Positions 1-8,756 of a stretch of DNA of 64,000 nucleotides are shown in pieces; position 1 is the stretch's first letter, and every line of letters begins with the position of its first letter. The stretch comes from Streptomyces sp. TLI_146. GTDB lineage: Bacteria > Actinomycetota > Actinomycetes > Streptomycetales > Streptomycetaceae. A program made the translations under genes and the position numbers. The DNA lies in NCBI RefSeq assembly GCF_002846415.1, contig NZ_PJMX01000001.1, positions 868,001-932,000 of the forward strand, given 5' to 3'. The notes under the pieces were generated by a model that saw only the letters and a program-made list of their open reading frames with translations, searched no databases and was not told the origin of the DNA.

Positions 1-557
1 CCCGGGAGGTTCAGTCGGCCCTGTCGTTTCGCCAGCAGGATCTGCTGGACGGAGAGAGACCCCTGCAGCACGCACTCCCCGCTGCGTACGGCGACCAGCT
101 GGGCCGCGCGTACGACAGCGACAAGCCCGGTGATCCGGAAAGTCAGGTCGAGCCCCACGTCCAGGGTGCCGATCTTCACCCCGTCCATGAGCACGTCGAC
201 GTACGGGCGGTGGCGAGAGGTGATCGCGTGTGTCGCGAGCGCGACCACCTCCTCGCTGCCCGGGGCGGCGCGGGTGCGGCGCGCGGCATCGGTGAGGGCG
301 GCGTGCTTGCGCCAGCCGCCCGCTGCCACGTCGAAGAGGTCCATGCCCAGGAAGGAATCGATGACGGTCGCCATTTCGCGCTGGACGGCCTCATCGGCTG
401 CGGCTGTCAGGCGGCGGGTCGTTCCACTGAGGAGCTGCCTGGCCGCCCCGCTGCCGTCAAGCGGGCCGACGAGGGCTTCGACCGAGCCGGGCTGGTCCTG
501 GCCGAACAGGAAAGCACGGACCGTGAACGGCCCTGTCGCCGTGGTAGTCGTGGTCAT
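1..557 (-). CDS. hypothetical protein, C-terminus cut by window edge
   Basis: The frame runs open from an ATG at 557 off the left edge, so at least 185 residues are present and the stop is not visible. The start has GAGGTG about 4 nt upstream. After a Thr-rich N-terminus the chain is soluble: helical in the first 110 residues, then beta-rich with a hydrophobic VDVLMDGVKIGTLDVGLDL stretch. I see no signal peptide, membrane segment or known catalytic motif. Codon use is normal for the neighbourhood. The next gene leftwards is outside the window. I do not recognise the family. Confidence 0.75.
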   Translation of the reverse strand, partial: MTTTTTATGPFTVRAFLFGQDQPGSVEALVGPLDGSGAARQLLSGTTRRLTAAADEAVQREMATVIDSFLGMDLFDVAAGGWRKHAALTDAARRTRAAPGSEEVVALATHAITSRHRPYVDVLMDGVKIGTLDVGLDLTFRITGLVAVVRAAQLVAVRSGECVLQGSLSVQQILLAKRQGRLNLP

Positions 558-700
558 GACTTCACCTCGGCAGAGGCTGGGAGGGGTGACGGCATCACGT
601 CACCCGGGCACCGGCCCCTCGGGCACCGCCACACCCCAATTCTCCTCCCTCTCGCCGCTCCTCGCTCGTCGTCAGCGGCGCATTCCCCGGCGGACGCCGC

Positions 701-2308
701 TCAATGGACGGCCGGGCCCGCCGACGGCAGATAGCGCGGTGCGCGCCAGGCCCGCAGCCTCTGCTCCACGGCCGCACCCAACGACAGCAGACCGGCGTCC
801 TCACGATCGCCCGCCATCAGCAGCAGACCGACCGGGAGTTCACCCACGGATCCGGCGGGCACCGACAGCGACGGGTAGCCGGCGACGGCTGCGGGAGTGG
901 AGGACGGAATCACGTCGTTGTCACCGCGGGCGCAGTCGGTCGTCCAGGCCGGCGGGTTCGTCGGCGCGGCGATGGCGTCCAGATCATGGGCGGCCAGCGT
1001 CTCGTCCAGCGAGCGCCGGGCCAGGTCCGTCAGCTCCGTACGTAGGGCGCGGTACTTCGGATCGGTGGTGGGTGGCGCGGCGAGGGCCTGCTCGAACAGT
1101 TCCTGCCCGGCGAAGCAGGCCTGTTCCTGCGGGTGGGTGCGGTTGAACGCGATCAGCTCGGCCAGATCGCGGGGCCCTTGACGCGTACCGAGATAGGCAT
1201 CGATGTCCCGGTGGAACTCGCTGAGCAGCGCGGGGAATTCGAGCTCGGCCAGTCGGGCCTGGTACGGGGGCGTCACCTCGACGACCTCCGCCCCGGCGCC
1301 GCGCAGCTTCGCCGCCGTACGGGTCATCAGGGCGTCGACCTCCGGGCCGAGCGAAGGCAGTCGCCACAGCCCGATGCGCTTGCCCCGCAATCCCCCCTGA
1401 CGTGATCCCCTTTCCTCCGGCGCGGCGAGAGCCGCCGCCCGCCCGGTGGGTCCCGCGGAGCCATCGCCGGTGAGCACGGACAGCGTGAGCGCGGTGTCGA
1501 TGACGTTACGGGCCATGGGCCCGGCGGTGTCCTGCTCGGCGGAGATCGGCACCACTCCCCTCTGGCTCACCAGGCCGAGGCTCGGCTTGAGGCCGACCAC
1601 TCCGTTCATCCCGGCCGGGCAGACGATGGATCCGTCGGTCTCGGTGCCGATCGCCACCTGGGCCAGGGACGCGGCGAGCGCGGCGGCCGACCCGGCGGAG
1701 GATCCGCACGGATTGCGGTCGAGGACGTACGGGTTGCGGGTCTGACCGCCCACGGCCGACCACCCCGACGTCGGCTTCGCCGCCCGGAAGTTCGCCCACT
1801 CCGACAGATTGGTCTTGCCCAGGATCACCGCACCCGCCTGCCGCAGCCGCGTCACCAGGACGGCGTCGGCGCCGGGCGGCTCGCCTGCCAGCGCGAGCGA
1901 CCCGGCCGTGGTCGGCATGTCCCGGGTGTCGACGTTGTCCTTGAGCAGCACCGGGATGCCGTCGAGCGGTCCGCGCAGCCGGCCGCCGCGATGCCGGGCG
2001 TCGCTGGCCGCGGCCTGCCGCAGAGCCGACGGGTCGGTATGGAGCACCGCGTTGATCTTCGGGTCGACGGTCTCGATCCGCCGCAGGTACGCCCGGGTCA
2101 GCGCCGACGACGTCAGGGATCCCTTGTCCCTGTGCGCCTGTAGTTCTGGGATCGTCACCGTGTCGAGGTCGATCCCCTTGAGGGACGACGCTCCGGGCGA
2201 CGGCGTGTCCGCGGCGCCTACGCCCTGCGCGTTCGACCCCGGCGCGGCCGCCAGCAGCGACCCGGCGACCAGGGCAGTGATCAGTGCACCAACTCCACTC
2301 ATTCTCAT
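701..2308 (-). CDS. secreted amidase (amidase signature family)
   Basis: The 535-residue protein hydrolyses amide bonds of an unknown substrate, probably outside the membrane. An N-terminal hydrophobic segment (about residues 5-25, ending in small residues) looks like a signal peptide. The amidase-signature core follows, with the Ser-cisSer-Lys triad visible: Lys123 in LLKDNVD, Ser204 in CGSSAGSAA and Ser227 in GTETDGSIV. Length fits the family (450-550). The ATG at 2308 has only a weak ribosome site, and a second ATG lies 2 codons downstream. It follows the caspase-NACHT gene on the same strand after 73 nt, so read-through is possible. Substrate cannot be told from sequence. Confidence 0.9.
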   Translation of the reverse strand: MRMSGVGALITALVAGSLLAAAPGSNAQGVGAADTPSPGASSLKGIDLDTVTIPELQAHRDKGSLTSSALTRAYLRRIETVDPKINAVLHTDPSALRQAAASDARHRGGRLRGPLDGIPVLLKDNVDTRDMPTTAGSLALAGEPPGADAVLVTRLRQAGAVILGKTNLSEWANFRAAKPTSGWSAVGGQTRNPYVLDRNPCGSSAGSAAALAASLAQVAIGTETDGSIVCPAGMNGVVGLKPSLGLVSQRGVVPISAEQDTAGPMARNVIDTALTLSVLTGDGSAGPTGRAAALAAPEERGSRQGGLRGKRIGLWRLPSLGPEVDALMTRTAAKLRGAGAEVVEVTPPYQARLAELEFPALLSEFHRDIDAYLGTRQGPRDLAELIAFNRTHPQEQACFAGQELFEQALAAPPTTDPKYRALRTELTDLARRSLDETLAAHDLDAIAAPTNPPAWTTDCARGDNDVIPSSTPAAVAGYPSLSVPAGSVGELPVGLLLMAGDREDAGLLSLGAAVEQRLRAWRAPRYLPSAGPAVH

Positions 2309-2381
2309 GGGAGTCAGCGCACTACACGCGTACCGTCCGGCGCAAGAGTCGTCCCGGCCCAGAACCCACGACAGGGTCAGG

Positions 2382-5300
2382 TCATCGCTGCCGGGACGGG
2401 GCCTCGGCCAGAACCAGACGGGCGGCGGCCGCCCAGGTGACGGAGGCGGCGAGGCGGTCGCGCACGCTGTGCATCCGTTCGAACTCCTCGTCGCGGGCGC
2501 TCAGGCACTTCTCGATCCGCGCGGCCCATACCCTGGTGTCCTCCGCGAAGTCGCCCGTGACCGGAACGATCAAGTGGTCGGCCTCGGAGCGGAGTTCCTC
2601 GCGCAGCAGCTGCGCCAGCCCGCTCTGGTCGCTGACGAGCACGGGCACACCGCGCAGGATGGCTTCCTGGCCGACCAGGCCGAACGCCTCCGAGCGGGAC
2701 GGCATCACCACCAGCCCGGCGCGCAGCATGTCGGACTCCAGTTTGCGCGGGTCGGCGGAGTAGGGGCGTACCACCACACGCAGCCCGGGACAGCCCGACC
2801 AGTCCCGAATGAGCTGCTGCTGCTCGTCGGCCTTCTCCGGCGGTGCGCCTCGGGCGAACAGCTCGATCGGCTCTCCCGCCGTTCTGCTCCGCAGTTCGTG
2901 CACGATTCCACAGGCCCGCGCGGCAAGGTCGACTCCCTTGAGCCGGACGTCCTCGGTGCGGCCGACGAACAGCACCTTGTGCAGCCCGTCCGGTGGAGGC
3001 CTGCGGCGCGCGAACACGTTCGGCACACCCCTCGCAGCCGGTCCGGTGGACGCGGGCGCATCGAAGCCCGGATCCAGACGCAGCGGTTCGGGAACTCCGG
3101 CGTCCCAGAGCTCGTTGGTGAAACGGCGTTTCAGCGCCGGGCCGACCGCGACCACCCGGTGCGCCGTCAGCCCCAGCTCGCGCTCGATCTCGGTACGTTC
3201 CTCCGCCAGCCGGGAGCGGTCGACACCGTCACCCAGCTTGTGCCATTCGATCTCGTCCGGCGCCATGTGGACGAAGTGCAGCCGGCGGGCGTGCGGGAAG
3301 AAGTCCTCCTTGAGGTGGGCGGCGGCCGGTCCGGTGACGCGGGCGTGTCCGATGACCAGGTCCGGCTGCGTACCGTACGGAAGGGCGGGGCGGCGGGTGA
3401 GCCGACCGTAGTCCGGGGCTCCCGGCGCGCCGGGGTGGGTGAGCAGGGTGACGCCCTTGTCCTTGGCGTCGGTCACCTCGGAGGCGTCGGCGTCCAGCAC
3501 GACGCAGAAGACCTGGGCGCCCGCGGCCGCCATCGCCACACACAGGTGCCGGTTGAAGGTGCTCAACCCGCCGCGGCCCGAGGACCACTCGGTGGCGACG
3601 ACCAGGACGCAGGTCCGCTCCGACAGGACCTGGAGGATGGCCCGTTCGGCGGCGGTCGCCCGATCGAAGTCGTCGAGGCCGGTCTCCTCGGCCGCGTCGA
3701 CGTCCGCGGCCAGGTCCTCGTCCGTGGTCATGATCGCGTCGACGTCAGCGCCCACGTCCTCTTCGGCGGGAACACGGGACTCCTCGGCCTCGGGAGCCGC
3801 GAGCCCTGCGTCGATGGCGCCGCTGTCGGCCAGCGCCCGCAGCAGTGGCTCCGGCGCCGCATGGCTCAGATAGGCGCTGTCCCGCACGACTTCGCCGAGG
3901 ATCCGGCCGGCCGCGGCGTGGGTGGCGAGGTGTTCGAGGATGTACGGGTCCGCCGCGGCCCAGTCGCTTCGTCCGTCGGTCGTGCGCGGGGCCAGGCGGG
4001 CCAGTCCCCGGGCCATGCGCCGCTGCTGCTCGCGCTCGTCGGCGGACGCCCGCAGGAACTCGGCGAGGGTGACGTGGAAGAGCCGGTGGACCGTGGTGCC
4101 GTCGGGCCTGGTGCTGTCGACCACGAGCGAGCCCGCCCGGTCGTGGAACCGCCGAAGCTCCTCGGGCGTACACACCTCGCCGGTGAGGGCCTCGACCAGT
4201 GGCGCCCACAGTCCGATGGGCAGGCCCGCTCCCTGCGCGTACGCGAGTGGCGACAGCAGGCGCTCCGAGCGCGCCTCGTCGGGACCGAGGGGTTGGATCA
4301 GGTCCCGGAACAGCGAGGTGAGGTTGTCCCCGTTCGCCACTAGCTCGTCAGCCGTCAGCGCACCCGCCGCCAGCAGGTGCACCATCAGGAAGGAGCGGTC
4401 CACCCGGCGGGTGATGTCACGCTCAAGGTCCCCCAATATCGCGGAGGCCTGGCCGGGATCCCGGGCCAGCCGCTGGGCGACCTGACGCAGGGCGTCCTCG
4501 TCCCGGTACTCGGGCGAGTCGAGGTCGAGAACCTCGACGTCCGGTCCCAGTGACCCCAGTTGGCTCGCACGGGTCGCGACGAGGAGCCGCACCGCGGGAA
4601 TGCCGCCGAGCGAGCGGACGAAGTGGGCGAGCCCTTCGTCGTACGCGAACGGGGTGATCTCGTCGAGGCCGTCGAGGACGATGACGACAGGGTCGGTCCG
4701 TCCGCTCAGCGCGGCGAGCACGGCTCCCGGGCCCGAGCCCGGGGGCAGGCCGAGCGCAGAGGCTAGGTCGGCGATCAGGGACCGCGGCCCGTTGATGCCT
4801 CGGCCACTGAGCGGAACGACGGCCAGCCCCGGCGGCGGCAGCGTCTGGGGCTCGGTGTTCATCCTGGCCGGGTTGTCGGGGTCGGTCAGTGCCAGGAAGC
4901 GGCCGAGGAGGGCGGACTTGCCGGAGCCCGGCGCGCCGGTGACCGCCAGCGGTGGCACCGCGACGCCGGGCTCCGCCCGCACCCAGGAGGCGATCCGGGC
5001 CAGGGCATTCGTCCGGCCCACGAAGAAGTCACCCTGCTCGGCGGCGTGCGCGACGCCCCGGCTGCGCGGCTCGAAGTGGTCGCGGTGCTCGTGCCGCAGC
5101 CGGGCCACGCCCACGGGGTCGAGGGTGTCGGGCGGCAGGTCCGGCGCGTATCGGGGGTTCGGGAAGAAGACCTCCGTCTCCTCCGTACGGTGTCCGATGT
5201 AGAAGGCGCGAGTCGCCCGCTCCCCGAGGTGGCGGTGTATGCCCTGGAGCACGTCGGCGATGGGGAGGTGGCGTTGCCGCGGCCCGGCGTACGAATGAGT

Positions 5301-5879
5301 GAGCGCGTACGTCCAGGCGTCCACCAGGGACGCGGCGTCGTCGGCGGAGTCCCTGTTGAACGTGACCAGGTGGTACTCGCTGACCTGGGGCCGCGGGTGA
5401 ATGTGGGGCGCGGCCCATCCGGCTGCCGCGCTGTGACCGGCTTCGGCCGTGCACACGTCGAGAACTGTCAGGGTGCTTCCCACACCGCTGACCGCGATCG
5501 TGGCAGCGAGGTCGTCGGCGGTCAGTGACGTGCGCGCGCGGCCCGGTTCGCTGTCCGAAGCGAACAGATACAGCCGCGACTCGTCGGCGAACCCGTGGCC
5601 GGCGTAGTACACGACCAGCACGTCGTCCGGCCCGAGCCTGGCTTCCTTGGTCCAGCGCACCACACCGGACGTCAGCTGCTCGACGGTGGGAGAGGTGCCG
5701 AGTTCGGAGAGGACACGTTCGTATCCGAAGCCCGCGAGCAGACCGGCCATCCGTTCCGCGTCCGACCCGGCGCCGGGAAGGTCCGGCAGGTGCGGTGAGT
5801 CGTACCGGGAGACACCGACGGACACCAGGAATCGCCGCCCCGCGCCCGTACTACGACGCCCCGCTTCGCCTCCGTTCAC
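2382..5879 (-). CDS. caspase-NACHT-glycosyltransferase fusion protein
   Basis: A 1165-residue protein with three modules. (1) Residues 17-240 form a caspase/metacaspase-like C14 peptidase, with His95 in VVYYAGHGF and Cys143 in TVLDVCTAE. (2) Residues 284-680 form a NACHT/STAND NTPase: a VGRTNAL entry motif, P-loop GAPGSGKS at 315-322 and Walker B VVIVLDGLDE at 398-407. (3) After an acidic linker (about 700-740), residues 755-1160 form a GT-B glycosyltransferase of the GT4 type, with GRGGLSTFNRHL near its start and an EAFGLVGQEA motif near its end. The open frame extends upstream to 6449, but that part is not protein-like. GTG at 5879 has GGGGAGGGG just upstream and begins the caspase domain. 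Caspase-STAND proteins are linked to regulated cell death or defence. The C-terminal glycosyltransferase replaces the usual repeat sensor. The role is inferred. Confidence 0.9.
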   Translation of the reverse strand: MNGGEAGRRSTGAGRRFLVSVGVSRYDSPHLPDLPGAGSDAERMAGLLAGFGYERVLSELGTSPTVEQLTSGVVRWTKEARLGPDDVLVVYYAGHGFADESRLYLFASDSEPGRARTSLTADDLAATIAVSGVGSTLTVLDVCTAEAGHSAAAGWAAPHIHPRPQVSEYHLVTFNRDSADDAASLVDAWTYALTHSYAGPRQRHLPIADVLQGIHRHLGERATRAFYIGHRTEETEVFFPNPRYAPDLPPDTLDPVGVARLRHEHRDHFEPRSRGVAHAAEQGDFFVGRTNALARIASWVRAEPGVAVPPLAVTGAPGSGKSALLGRFLALTDPDNPARMNTEPQTLPPPGLAVVPLSGRGINGPRSLIADLASALGLPPGSGPGAVLAALSGRTDPVVIVLDGLDEITPFAYDEGLAHFVRSLGGIPAVRLLVATRASQLGSLGPDVEVLDLDSPEYRDEDALRQVAQRLARDPGQASAILGDLERDITRRVDRSFLMVHLLAAGALTADELVANGDNLTSLFRDLIQPLGPDEARSERLLSPLAYAQGAGLPIGLWAPLVEALTGEVCTPEELRRFHDRAGSLVVDSTRPDGTTVHRLFHVTLAEFLRASADEREQQRRMARGLARLAPRTTDGRSDWAAADPYILEHLATHAAAGRILGEVVRDSAYLSHAAPEPLLRALADSGAIDAGLAAPEAEESRVPAEEDVGADVDAIMTTDEDLAADVDAAEETGLDDFDRATAAERAILQVLSERTCVLVVATEWSSGRGGLSTFNRHLCVAMAAAGAQVFCVVLDADASEVTDAKDKGVTLLTHPGAPGAPDYGRLTRRPALPYGTQPDLVIGHARVTGPAAAHLKEDFFPHARRLHFVHMAPDEIEWHKLGDGVDRSRLAEERTEIERELGLTAHRVVAVGPALKRRFTNELWDAGVPEPLRLDPGFDAPASTGPAARGVPNVFARRRPPPDGLHKVLFVGRTEDVRLKGVDLAARACGIVHELRSRTAGEPIELFARGAPPEKADEQQQLIRDWSGCPGLRVVVRPYSADPRKLESDMLRAGLVVMPSRSEAFGLVGQEAILRGVPVLVSDQSGLAQLLREELRSEADHLIVPVTGDFAEDTRVWAARIEKCLSARDEEFERMHSVRDRLAASVTWAAAARLVLAEAPSRQR

Positions 5880-6467
5880 GCCCCTCCCCGACGTCCGCGC
5901 CCGCTCCCCGTGGGGCTGAAGGCCACCGCTGTAGGCAGGTCCGACCCTATGGCAAGCGGCCTGCCCGCCGCGACGCTTCTCCGGGAACTCGCCCTGCGGG
6001 CGGGGTTCTTGGCTGTGCATGGCGGGGGAGCGGAGCCGCGCCAACGGCTCCGCCCGGTGGAGCATGCGCATCGGACCGTCCGCCCGGCGCAGGAGCGGGG
6101 ATTCTTCAAGGTTCCGCCCCTCGCGGTGAGTATGCCGCCTCACGGACTTGTTCATCGCCCCGGCTTCTTCAGAGTCCCAACTGTGGCCGTGACCAGGATG
6201 GGAGCGGGCAACACAGGCATTGTTCAGGCCAGGCGGCCGGGCTGCGGCATTGTTCAGCGGCAGGGGCATTCCGCTGATACGGGGGCGAAGGGTGCGTCTC
6301 GCACAAGGGTGTCCAGTGGGCCCTGCCGGGGGCATGGTGAGGGAGTCGGTCGTCACCCGTTTCGCCGCCCCGGCGGCAGCGTGAGCGGGCCGCAGCGCCA
6401 ACTGCGGCCACCACGAGGCGGCGACCGATGCACTCTCACGGACCGTCAAACCTCAGCAGGAGTCACC
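5880..6467. promoter_or_regulatory. divergent intergenic region with a paired direct repeat
   Basis: This 588-bp region separates the caspase-NACHT gene (minus) from the small membrane protein gene (plus) and must carry both promoters. I see no gene in it. The 12-mer GGCATTGTTCAG occurs at 6216-6227 and again at 6246-6257, in the same orientation and exactly 30 bp apart (about three helical turns), with a partial GGCATTCC copy shortly after. This is the spacing expected for a dimeric or paired regulator site. The DNA-binding domain of the neighbouring HTH-NACHT protein is a candidate reader, by inference only. Confidence 0.5.
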
Positions 6468-6677
6468 ATGTTGATCTCCGGTTCCCCTTCCCGATCCCCC
6501 TTCCCCTTCGGCACACCCGTCCGGACCGTCGTCATCGTCATCATCGTCGCCGTGCTGACGGCGCTGCTGACGCATGGCGGTTACAGCCCGAGCGCCGCCC
6601 TCTCCCTCATCGCCATGGTCACGGCCACGCTGGAGCCCGCCCGTCAGCTCACCGCCGCTTCGCGGAAGCGGCGGTAG
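6468..6677 (+). CDS. small single-pass membrane protein
   Basis: A 69-residue protein. A proline/serine-rich start is followed by a strongly hydrophobic segment (VRTVVIVIIVAVLTALLTHGG, about residues 19-38) and a second, weaker apolar stretch, ending in a basic ASRKRR tail. ATG at 6468 has AGCAGGAG 6 nt upstream. An open frame continues upstream but is not coding-like. Its stop lies 5 nt before the GTG of the HTH-NACHT gene, so the two are almost certainly one transcript. A tiny membrane protein paired with a STAND ATPase could be an anchor or effector; that is inference. I do not recognise a named family. Confidence 0.75.
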   Translation: MLISGSPSRSPFPFGTPVRTVVIVIIVAVLTALLTHGGYSPSAALSLIAMVTATLEPARQLTAASRKRR

Positions 6678-6682
6678 CCGCC

Positions 6683-8752
6683 GTGGGCACGGGGCGGCGC
6701 GGGCGCCCGGAGCGCCCGCTCGACACCACCGTCCCGGCCCTGGCGGAGCTCGCGCACCACCTGCGCGGGCTCCGCCGCACGGCCGGGCTGACCCTCGACG
6801 AGATGTCCCGCGCGACGAACTGGAGCAAGGGCGCACTCAGCGCGGCGACCACCGGCCGCGACCTGCCACGTCCGGAACTCGTCGAGGCGTGGGTGCGTAC
6901 GTGTGCACCCGGAGCCAACCGGGACCTGTGGCACGCCCGTTACGTCCGGGCCGCCGAGGCCTACCACCAGGCCCGCCCCGGGCAGCCCGGTACTGCCGTC
7001 CCGTCGCCCGCGACCGCGTCCCCGGCACCCGGCGCGCCCTCGGCCCGGCCCCCGAGTCCCCGCCCGACCGCGTCCATGGCGCCACCGCCCAGGGACGAGC
7101 AGACATGGCAACGGGAAGCCCAGCGCACCCTCGTCGGCGACGAGCGGCCCTGGGGGCCGAGGGCCCATCCGGCGCCGATCCCGCTGCGCTACACCACCGT
7201 CGGCGGGGACCTCACCGACCCCGGTCCGGCCGATCCCGATCTGAGCGGCACGTACGAAGACATCGGCGAGGTCTTCGCCCTGGTCGGCTCAGGCCGTCTG
7301 GTCATCCTGGGCGACAAGGGCAGCGGAAAGACCGAACTGGCCCGCCACTTGGGCGCCCGGCTCCTCGCCGACGCGGAGAGCGTTCCGGATGCCGACCCCG
7401 CCACTGACGGCTTCGGCCCAGACGTCACCGACACGGGCGCCGCCTTGCCGGTGATGGTCTCGCTCAGCGACTGGACGGCCGAGGACGAGCCGTACGGCAT
7501 CGCGGGCTGGCTGGCCCGTCGGCTGACCGGCACCTCCCCCGACGACGTACGCGAACTCCTGGAGCAGCGCCGACTGCTGCCCGTGCTGGACGACTTCGAC
7601 AAACTCTCCCCGCAGGGGCGCGGCCACCTCCTGCATGCGCTCAACCAACTGCCGGAGCGAGCCTCGTTCGTGCTGGTGAGCGGCTGGGCGGAGTTCACCG
7701 AGACCGTGGAGCGGACCGACACCGTGATCGCCCGAAGCTCCGGGATCCTGATCCGCCGCCTGAACGTCGCCGACCTGGACGGCTGGATACAGCGGACCTC
7801 CCGTGCCGTACCCAAGGCCGCCGCCTGGTCCCAGGTGCTGGAGGCGCTCCGCACCGACGCGGACGCTCCGGCCCGGGAGCTGCTGAGCGACCCCTTCTTC
7901 GCGGCGGCTGCCCGGCTGTTGTACAGCGAAGGCCGCGCCGACCCGGGCGAGCTGGTCCGGGACGGCGTGAGCGCGGTCGCCCTGGAGGCCCGTCTCGTCG
8001 ACCGGCTGCTGGGCGCGGCCGCGCCGCCGCCGCGCCGCACGGGCGATGAACGGATCAAGGACGCCCAGGTCGACAAGGCACTACGGCTGGCGGCACGCGC
8101 CACGGCCCGCTCGGGCGACCCCGTCCGCGATCTGCGCACCTTGTACGTGGGGCCGAGGCAGGGCCGCCTGTCCGCCGCCGCGTACAGCGCGGCCCTGTTC
8201 ATCGTGTGCTTCACCTTCGGCCAGGCGTTCTACGGGATGACGGCGGCGGCGGGCGGCTACCTGTATCTGCGTCACGACCTGGAGCGGCACCGTCCCGGCC
8301 GTCGGCGGCTCCGCATTCCCCCTTACATGAAGCTCAGCGCACTCGCTGGATCTCTCCTCGCTGTCCTCTTCTCCGCATTGCTGAGAATGCCCGGCGCGGA
8401 TGCGACGCAATGGGCGGGGGTCGCGGCGGTCGTCGTGGCGCTCGGGGGCTGCTGTCTGCTGCTGGGCACTCTGGAAGGGGCGTACACACGGGCGTGCGTC
8501 GGCTCGCTCCTGCGGCTGCGCGACCTCGACCCGCCATGCCTCAAGGAGGCTCTGGCCGTCGCACAGCGCCGCGGCCTCTTGCAGCGGACCTCTCAGGGCA
8601 TCGGCTTCACGCATCCGGCGGTGGCCCGGTGGTACAACGGGCAGTCCCTCCGCGGCACCGGCCCCACCCTGCCCAGGGCCGCGACGCGGAAGGGTGGGGC
8701 TGCGACGGCCACGGACCACTCCGCCTCGGACGCGAAATCCTCCACGAAGTAG
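6683..8752 (+). CDS. HTH-NACHT NTPase with C-terminal membrane segments
   Basis: A 689-residue protein. Residues 14-70 are an XRE-like helix-turn-helix (LRRTAGLTLDEMSRATNWSKGALSAATTG is the core region, read in two halves). A Pro/Ala linker follows, then a NACHT domain with a P-loop GDKGSGKT near residue 209 and an atypical Walker B-like LLPVLDDFDKL near 303. Three hydrophobic segments at about 500-530, 550-570 and 575-600 suggest membrane anchoring, before a Ser/Thr-rich tail. The GTG start at 6683 lies 5 nt after the upstream stop, with GGAAGCGGCGG before it. It is divergent from the caspase-NACHT-glycosyltransferase. DNA binding plus an NTP switch plus membrane suggests a sensor/regulator of that locus. 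The Walker B lacks the usual DGxDE form, so ATPase strength is uncertain. Confidence 0.87.
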   Translation: MGTGRRGRPERPLDTTVPALAELAHHLRGLRRTAGLTLDEMSRATNWSKGALSAATTGRDLPRPELVEAWVRTCAPGANRDLWHARYVRAAEAYHQARPGQPGTAVPSPATASPAPGAPSARPPSPRPTASMAPPPRDEQTWQREAQRTLVGDERPWGPRAHPAPIPLRYTTVGGDLTDPGPADPDLSGTYEDIGEVFALVGSGRLVILGDKGSGKTELARHLGARLLADAESVPDADPATDGFGPDVTDTGAALPVMVSLSDWTAEDEPYGIAGWLARRLTGTSPDDVRELLEQRRLLPVLDDFDKLSPQGRGHLLHALNQLPERASFVLVSGWAEFTETVERTDTVIARSSGILIRRLNVADLDGWIQRTSRAVPKAAAWSQVLEALRTDADAPARELLSDPFFAAAARLLYSEGRADPGELVRDGVSAVALEARLVDRLLGAAAPPPRRTGDERIKDAQVDKALRLAARATARSGDPVRDLRTLYVGPRQGRLSAAAYSAALFIVCFTFGQAFYGMTAAAGGYLYLRHDLERHRPGRRRLRIPPYMKLSALAGSLLAVLFSALLRMPGADATQWAGVAAVVVALGGCCLLLGTLEGAYTRACVGSLLRLRDLDPPCLKEALAVAQRRGLLQRTSQGIGFTHPAVARWYNGQSLRGTGPTLPRAATRKGGAATATDHSASDAKSSTK

Positions 8753-8756
8753 CGGC

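Noticed and set aside
1809..4343. 844-residue plus-strand open frame
   Set aside because: Antisense to the amidase and the NACHT/glycosyltransferase parts; no conserved motif.
5880..6449. 190-residue N-terminal extension of the caspase-NACHT protein
   Set aside because: Composition is not protein-like, no ribosome site fits its start, and a GTG with a strong site begins right before the caspase domain. The stretch is treated as intergenic.
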